Assembly (NCBI RefSeq): GCF_001542775.1
Contig: NZ_CP014145.1
Span: forward strand, 3,472,001-3,536,000
Source: Microterricola viridarii
Lineage (GTDB): Bacteria > Actinomycetota > Actinomycetes > Actinomycetales > Microbacteriaceae
Length of the DNA stretch: 64,000 bases
Reading direction: 5' to 3'
The notes beneath the pieces were generated by a model that saw only the letters and a program-made list of their open reading frames with translations, searched no databases and was not told where the DNA came from. This document shows positions 59,509-64,000 of this stretch, piece after piece (the stretch's first letter is position 1; the number at the start of each line of letters is the position of its first letter). The position numbers and the translations under genes were made by a program.

Positions 59509-60585
59509 GTGGGAAAGAACACCCGCGCGACCCGTGCGTACCCGGCCAGATCTCCACTAAGTGGATCCCCCCTGGCCGGGTACGTGCTTCGTCGCCTCGG
59601 AATGTCAGTACTGTTGCTCTTCGGCGTCACCCTGGTGACATTCAGCCTCGCCAACCTCGTTCCCGGCAACCCGATCGTGGCTGCGCTCGGCGAGGGCGCG
59701 GCCAGCAACCCGGCCACCGTGGCGGCGTACATCGAAAAGCACGGGCTCGATCAGCCGCTGCCCGTGCAGTACCTCAACTACCTGGTCAACCTGTTCCAGG
59801 GTGACCTGGGAGTCTCGCTGCGCACCGCGCAGCCGGTGGCATCCGACCTCGCCAAGGCCGTTCCGGCCACCATCGAGGTCGCCATCGGCGCCATCATCGT
59901 CAGCCTCGCCGTCGGTGTGGCGCTCGGCTCGCTCGCCGCCTACCGGCGCGGCAAGATCAGCGACCAGCTGGTGCGCGTGCTCTCGCTGATCGGCCTGAGC
60001 ATCCCGACGTTCTGGATGGCGCTGGTCAGCTTCAACCTCTTCTTCTTGCAGCTGCGCATCGCGCCCGGCTCCGGTCGGCTCTCGCCGATCCTCAGCCCGC
60101 CGCCGACGGTGACCGGGTTGTACACGGTCGACGCGCTTCTCGCCGGGCAGTGGACGACGTTCATGGACGCCATGGCGCACCTGATGCTGCCCGTGTTCGT
60201 GCTCTCGCTGTTCACGATCGGCCTGCTCACCCGCTTCGTGCGCACTTCGGTGCTCGAGGTGCTCGACGCCGACTACATCCGGGCCGGCCGGGCCAAGGGT
60301 CTCTCCGGCCCGCGGATGCTGTTCGGCTACACGCTGCGCGGGGCGTCGCTGCCCATCCTGACCATCGTCGGCCTGGCCTTCGGCTCGCTTCTCTCTGGCA
60401 CCGTGCTGGTCGAGGCCGTCTTCGCCTGGCCGGGGCTCGGCAGCTACGCCTACAACTCCGCCACCAGCCTGGACCTGCCCGGGGTGATGGGGGTCGGCCT
60501 CGTCGTCGGCGCAATCTATCTGGGCATCAACTTCGCCGTGGACCTGCTCTACGGCGTGCTCGACCCGAGGGTGAGGCTCGCATGA
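59509..60585 (+). CDS. Dipeptide-type ABC permease (DppB/OppB-like)
   Basis: This 358-residue permease has a signal-anchor span near residues 31-50 (MSVLLLFGVTLVTFSLANLVPG in part) and five more. Conserved parts are LGLDQPLPVQYLNYLVNLFQGDLG-like (key QPLPVQY and GDLGVSL), SLIGLSIPTFWMAL and the coupling loop YIRAGRAKGLSGPRMLFGYTLRGA in part (RAGRAKGLSG). It starts with GTG, 14 bases past the binding-protein stop. It overlaps dppC-like by 4 bases. Confidence 0.92.
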   Translation: MGKNTRATRAYPARSPLSGSPLAGYVLRRLGMSVLLLFGVTLVTFSLANLVPGNPIVAALGEGAASNPATVAAYIEKHGLDQPLPVQYLNYLVNLFQGDLGVSLRTAQPVASDLAKAVPATIEVAIGAIIVSLAVGVALGSLAAYRRGKISDQLVRVLSLIGLSIPTFWMALVSFNLFFLQLRIAPGSGRLSPILSPPPTVTGLYTVDALLAGQWTTFMDAMAHLMLPVFVLSLFTIGLLTRFVRTSVLEVLDADYIRAGRAKGLSGPRMLFGYTLRGASLPILTIVGLAFGSLLSGTVLVEAVFAWPGLGSYAYNSATSLDLPGVMGVGLVVGAIYLGINFAVDLLYGVLDPRVRLA

Positions 60586-61433
60586 CGCGGCGCTGGTTGC
60601 GGATTCCATCCGCCTGGGTGACGCCGCTCGGCGTGATCGGGGCCGTCATCGCGGCCTTCTGGATCGTCGTGGCGTTCACCGCGCAGTTCTGGGTGCCGTT
60701 CGACCCGCTCGCTCAGGTGCTGCCGCGCCTGCAGGCGCCCGGCATCGACACGCTGATGGGCACCGACGCGCTCGGCCGCGACATCTTCTCGCGCCTGATG
60801 ACGGGTGCCAGTGTCACGATCCCGTTGGCGCTGATGCTCGTCGTGCTGTCGATGCTGGTCGGCACCCTGATCGGCGCCATCGCCGGCTACTTCGGCAAGT
60901 GGGTCGACGAGGTGCTGATGCGCATCACCGACCTGGTGATGGCGTTCCCCACCGTCATCCTCGCCATGGTCGTCGCCGCCGCCCTCGGGCCGTCGCTGTT
61001 CAACGCCGTGATCGCCGCCTTCGTCGTCTCCTGGCCGCAGTACGCCAGGATGACGCGCAGCATCGTGCTCGGCCTCCGCACCCAGAACTACGTCATGGCC
61101 GGCCGGCTGCTCGGCTTCTCGCCGTTCAAGACGCTGCGCGTCGACGTGGCCCCGAATGTGGTCGGCCCGATCCTGGTGCTCGCCAGCCTCGACGTCGGCA
61201 CCGCGATCCTGCTGCTTTCCGGCCTCTCCTTCCTCGGCCTCGGCGCGCAGCCGCCGACCCCGGAGTGGGGCTCGATGATCTCCGCCGCGATGGCGAACTT
61301 CGACAGCTGGTGGATCGGGGTGTTCCCGGGGCTCGCGATCCTGACCGTCGTGATGGCGTTCAACTTCGTCGGTGACTCGCTGCGCGACATCTTCGACCCC
61401 ACCTCTCAGATGAGCAAGGCTGGAGCCCGCTGA
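60582..61433 (+). CDS. Dipeptide-type ABC permease (DppC/OppC-like)
   Basis: This 283-residue permease has the DppC hallmark MGTDALGRDIFSRLMTGASV. The coupling loop is QNYVMAGRLLGFSPFKTL, and LSGLSFLGLGAQPPTPEWGS is near the end. The start ATG 60582 overlaps the previous stop. TGATG links it to the first ATPase gene. It forms the channel with the 59509 product. Confidence 0.93.
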   Translation: MTRRWLRIPSAWVTPLGVIGAVIAAFWIVVAFTAQFWVPFDPLAQVLPRLQAPGIDTLMGTDALGRDIFSRLMTGASVTIPLALMLVVLSMLVGTLIGAIAGYFGKWVDEVLMRITDLVMAFPTVILAMVVAAALGPSLFNAVIAAFVVSWPQYARMTRSIVLGLRTQNYVMAGRLLGFSPFKTLRVDVAPNVVGPILVLASLDVGTAILLLSGLSFLGLGAQPPTPEWGSMISAAMANFDSWWIGVFPGLAILTVVMAFNFVGDSLRDIFDPTSQMSKAGAR

Positions 61434-62281
61434 TGGTTGTTGTGAACATGATGGCCCCGGCCGTGCTCAGCGTGCGAGACCTCACCATCGGCATCGGCCC
61501 GCGCAAGGCGCCGAAGCCGATCGTCACCGGCATCAGCCTCGAGCTGGTTCCCGGCCGCATCCACGGCCTGGCCGGCGAGTCAGGCTCGGGCAAGACCGTC
61601 TCCTCGCTGGCGATCCTCGGCCTGCTGCCGGCCAACGCCACCGTCGGCGGTTCGATCCGGCTCGGCGAGGCCGGGCCGGGCGGCACCGAGCTGATCGGCC
61701 TGCGCAGGCGCGAGCTCAACCGCATCCGGGGTCGTCGCATCGCGATGATCTTCCAGGACCCGTCCTCGAGCCTGCACCCGCAGCTGACGGTCGGATCGCA
61801 GCTGACCGATCACGTGCGCACCCACCTGAAGCTCGGCAAGGAGGCGGCGCGGGAACACGCCATCGACCTGCTGATGCGGGTGCGCGTGCCGAACCCGGTC
61901 GAGGCGCTCGGGCGCTACCCGCACCAGTTCTCTGGCGGGCAGCGTCAGCGCATCGCGATCGCGATCGCCCTGGCCTGCGACCCGGTGGTGCTGCTCGCCG
62001 ACGAACCGACCACGGCCCTCGACGTCACCGTGCAGGCCGGCATCCTGCACCTGCTGCGCGACCTCGCCGACGAGCGCCAGCTCGCCGTGCTGCTGGTCAC
62101 CCACGACCTCGGCGTGATGAGCGCGATCGCCGACGAGGTCTCGGTGATGCGCCACGGCGCCATCGTCGAGACCGGGCCGCGTGAGCAGATCTTCGGCGCC
62201 CCGCAGCACGCCTACACCCGTGAACTGCTGGCGTCGCTGCCGAGCGCGCACGGCACCCTGATCGAGGAGGACGCGCGATGA
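61433..62281 (+). CDS. Dipeptide-type ABC ATPase (DppD-like)
   Basis: This 282-residue ATPase has Walker A GESGSGKTV, signature FSGGQRQRIAIAIAL and Walker B VVLLADEPTTALDV. The C-terminal TGPREQIFGAPQHAYTRELLASLP is the OppD/DppD oligopeptide tail. A typical iron-sulfur cysteine extension is not seen, so the protein is a short DppD form. It overlaps the next ATPase gene by 4 bases. Confidence 0.93.
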   Translation: MVVVNMMAPAVLSVRDLTIGIGPRKAPKPIVTGISLELVPGRIHGLAGESGSGKTVSSLAILGLLPANATVGGSIRLGEAGPGGTELIGLRRRELNRIRGRRIAMIFQDPSSSLHPQLTVGSQLTDHVRTHLKLGKEAAREHAIDLLMRVRVPNPVEALGRYPHQFSGGQRQRIAIAIALACDPVVLLADEPTTALDVTVQAGILHLLRDLADERQLAVLLVTHDLGVMSAIADEVSVMRHGAIVETGPREQIFGAPQHAYTRELLASLPSAHGTLIEEDAR

Positions 62282-63120
62282 GCGATCTGTTGACCGTCGA
62301 AGACCTGGTCATCGAGTACCACGGCGCCTCGGTCGTGCGCGCCGTCGACGGCGTCTCGCTCTCGATCGCGCCCGGCGAGGTGCTCGCCCTGGTCGGCGAG
62401 AGCGGCTGCGGCAAGTCCAGCCTGGCCCGCGCCGTCGTCGGCATGGAGAAGCCGCGCTCCGGCAGCGTGCAGTACCGCGGCCAGACCGTGCCGCTGCTCG
62501 GCGTGCGGCGCCGGCCGATGAGCTTCACCTCGATCCAGATGGTGTTCCAAGACCCGAACTCCTCGCTGAACCCGCGTATCCGGGTCGGCGCCCAGATCGC
62601 AGAGGGCATCCGTGCCGCCGTCGCCCGCGGCGAGGCCGGCTCCAAGCCGGAGGAGTGGCTGGAGCGGGTCGGCCTGCCGACCGCGATGGTCTCCCGTTAC
62701 GCGCACGAGCTCTCCGGTGGGCAGCGCCAGCGCGTGGCGATCGCCCGTGCCCTGGCCGCCCGGCCGGACCTGCTCGTCGCCGACGAGCCGATCTCGGCGC
62801 TGGATGCCTCCAGTCAGGCCTCCGTGGCCGACATGATGCGCCGGTTGGCCCTGGATGCCGGCGCCGGACTGCTGTTCATCTCGCACGACCTCGCCATCGT
62901 GCGCCTGATTGCCGACCGCACCGTGGTCATGTACCGCGGCCAGATCGTCGAGTCTGGTGTCTCGGAGCGCATCTGGAACGACCCGATGCACCCGTACACG
63001 CAGGCGCTGCTCTCGGCCATCCCGGAACCGGACGGCCGCGGCATCCTGCCCGCAGCCCCTGCCGCCGAGGCGCCCGACGAGTGGCGCAGCGCCCTTCCGG
63101 CGGCACTCGACCGGGTCTAG
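62278..63120 (+). CDS. Dipeptide-type ABC ATPase (DppF-like)
   Basis: This 280-residue ATPase has Walker A GESGCGKSS, signature LSGGQRQRVAIARAL and Walker B LLVADEPISALDAS. The C-terminal ERIWNDPMHPYTQALLSAIPEPD is the DppF/OppF tail. It forms the heterodimeric motor with the 61433 product. It is the last gene of the five-gene operon and is followed by a strong terminator. Confidence 0.93.
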   Translation: MSDLLTVEDLVIEYHGASVVRAVDGVSLSIAPGEVLALVGESGCGKSSLARAVVGMEKPRSGSVQYRGQTVPLLGVRRRPMSFTSIQMVFQDPNSSLNPRIRVGAQIAEGIRAAVARGEAGSKPEEWLERVGLPTAMVSRYAHELSGGQRQRVAIARALAARPDLLVADEPISALDASSQASVADMMRRLALDAGAGLLFISHDLAIVRLIADRTVVMYRGQIVESGVSERIWNDPMHPYTQALLSAIPEPDGRGILPAAPAAEAPDEWRSALPAALDRV

Positions 63121-63122
63121 CG

Positions 63123-63196
63123 CCACAAAAAACAGGACCACAGCCCCGCGGAGCTCATATACGAGCCAGTGGAGCTGTGGTCCTGTTTTTTTGTGG
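63123..63196. terminator. Strong bidirectional terminator
   Basis: Arms of 22-23 bases (CCACAAAAAACAGGACCACAGC and its complement, with one extra T) enclose a 29-base loop. A-run and T-run let it act on both strands. It separates the dipeptide operon from the convergent phosphatase gene. Confidence 0.9.
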
Positions 63197-63216
63197 CTGG
63201 GTAGGGCTGGGTGGGG

Positions 63217-64000
63217 CTAGAGCGCGGACTCGCGCGGCTCGGAGTAGACCAGCTCGTGCACACCGGAGAGGATCTCGTCCGGGCGGAACGGGTAGCGGGC
63301 GATCTCGGCGTCGTCGCTGATGCCGGTCAGCACCAGGATCGTGTGCAGCCCTGCCTCGATGCCGGCGACGATGTCGGTGTCCATGCGGTCACCGATCATG
63401 GCCGTGTTCTCGGAGTGCGCGCCGATCTTGTTCATCGCCGAGCGGAACATCATCGGGTTCGGCTTGCCCACGATGTAGGGCTCCCGGCCGGTCGCCTTCG
63501 TGATGAGGGCGGCGATGGCGCCGGTGGCGGGCATCGGGCCGTCGGTGCTCGGGCCGGTGGCGTCCGGGTTGGTGGCGATGAAGCGGGCGCCGCCGACGAT
63601 CAGGCGGATCGCCTTGGTGATCGCCTCGAACGAGTAGTTGCGGGTCTCGCCCACGACGACGTAGTCCGGGTTCGTCTCGGTCATGATGAAGCCGGCCTCG
63701 TGCAGGGCGGTGGTCAGGCCCGCCTCGCCAATGACGAAGGCGCTGCCGCCGGGGCTCTGCGACTTGAGGAACGCTGCGGTGGCCAGCGCGCTGGTCCAGA
63801 TCGCCTCTTCCGGCACGTTGAGGCCAGAGGCGCGCAGCCGGGCGCTCAGGTCGCGCGGGGTGAAGATGGAGTTGTTGGTGAGCACCAGGTAGGGGTTGCC
63901 CTCACTGCGCCACTGCTCGAGCAGCTCGGCTGCACCCGGCAGCGGAACATTCTCGTGCACCAGCACCCCATCCATATCGGTGAGCCAGCATTCGATTTCA
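63217..64000 (-). CDS. HAD-IIA (NagD/phosphoglycolate-type) phosphatase, 5' end cut by window
   Basis: This partial protein, at least 260 residues, is a HAD-superfamily phosphatase of the IIA subgroup. The nucleophile motif [18 protein letters not shown] is read from the last bases of the window, before the first in-window ATG, so the true start lies beyond 64000. Motif II/III parts are [20 protein letters not shown] and [17 protein letters not shown]. NagD-like enzymes dephosphorylate nucleotides or sugar phosphates. An exact substrate cannot be given. Confidence 0.9.
   Translation of the reverse strand, partial: EIECWLTDMDGVLVHENVPLPGAAELLEQWRSEGNPYLVLTNNSIFTPRDLSARLRASGLNVPEEAIWTSALATAAFLKSQSPGGSAFVIGEAGLTTALHEAGFIMTETNPDYVVVGETRNYSFEAITKAIRLIVGGARFIATNPDATGPSTDGPMPATGAIAALITKATGREPYIVGKPNPMMFRSAMNKIGAHSENTAMIGDRMDTDIVAGIEAGLHTILVLTGISDDAEIARYPFRPDEILSGVHELVYSEPRESAL

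Overview
The window is high-GC DNA from an actinobacterium. It has GTG starts, 4-base ATGA/GTGA overlaps inside operons, lipoprotein-type binding proteins, two luciferase-like (LLM) oxidoreductases of F420-linked families, and cofD. Three dispersed intergenic repeat families (cores CTCGATACG...CTACTCGACCAGCGG, GTTGGCT...CTCGAGCCAAC and GGTTTCGACAGGCTCAACC) and a frequent GGCATCC/GGATGCC word suggest Microbacteriaceae. I found no rRNA, tRNA, CRISPR, prophage or transposase.

Layout. 68-1117: binding protein of a probable F420-0 importer. 1399-14381: a catabolic island. Its first half has an alpha/beta-hydrolase without a serine nucleophile, a dihydroorotase/hydantoinase-type enzyme, an LLM monooxygenase, an ABC importer, a RidA protein and a nitroreductase. 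Its second half has an MDR dehydrogenase, a class III CoA-transferase, an ACMSD-type amidohydrolase and a LigBA extradiol dioxygenase. An orphan binding protein lies divergently between the halves. A palindrome TGGATACnGTATCCA lies at three control regions of the island. 14432-18666: frameshifted cofD, then a LolA-like secreted protein with an ABC exporter. 18974-31285: reductive pyrimidine catabolism (MocR regulator, beta-ureidopropionase, dihydropyrimidinase, F420-type LLM enzyme, a complete NMT1/THI5-type importer, class III aminotransferase, malonate/methylmalonate semialdehyde dehydrogenase). No classical dihydropyrimidine dehydrogenase is present. 31522-36698: an MDR reductase, an XRE/membrane pair under a 19-bp inverted repeat, a small-multidrug-export protein, a DesKR-type two-component system and a GNAT.

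36957-43402: two ADP-ribosylglycohydrolase paralogues diverge from a LacI regulator and a sugar ABC importer, with matching operators on both sides. 43537-50597: a phosphotransferase, dgt, an enoyl-CoA hydratase, a PadR/membrane pair, and peptidase E coupled to a Dcu-type carrier. 50642-55730: pyrE, a Pro/Ala-rich membrane protein, ribokinase and nucleoside hydrolase. 55864-63120: a two-repeat protein, a dense repeat block, an Lrp regulator and a five-gene dipeptide ABC importer. 63217-64000: HAD-IIA phosphatase cut by the window edge.

How it fits together. Nucleoside hydrolase and ribokinase would split nucleosides and recover ribose. PyrE serves pyrimidine synthesis, and the pyd-like cluster would burn uracil/thymine to malonyl- or propionyl-type CoA. 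The 1399-14381 island looks like a second, less understood ring-degradation route reusing the same parts (LLM enzyme + cyclic amidohydrolase + NMT1-type importer) and ending in extradiol cleavage. F420 biosynthesis and salvage genes lie beside both.
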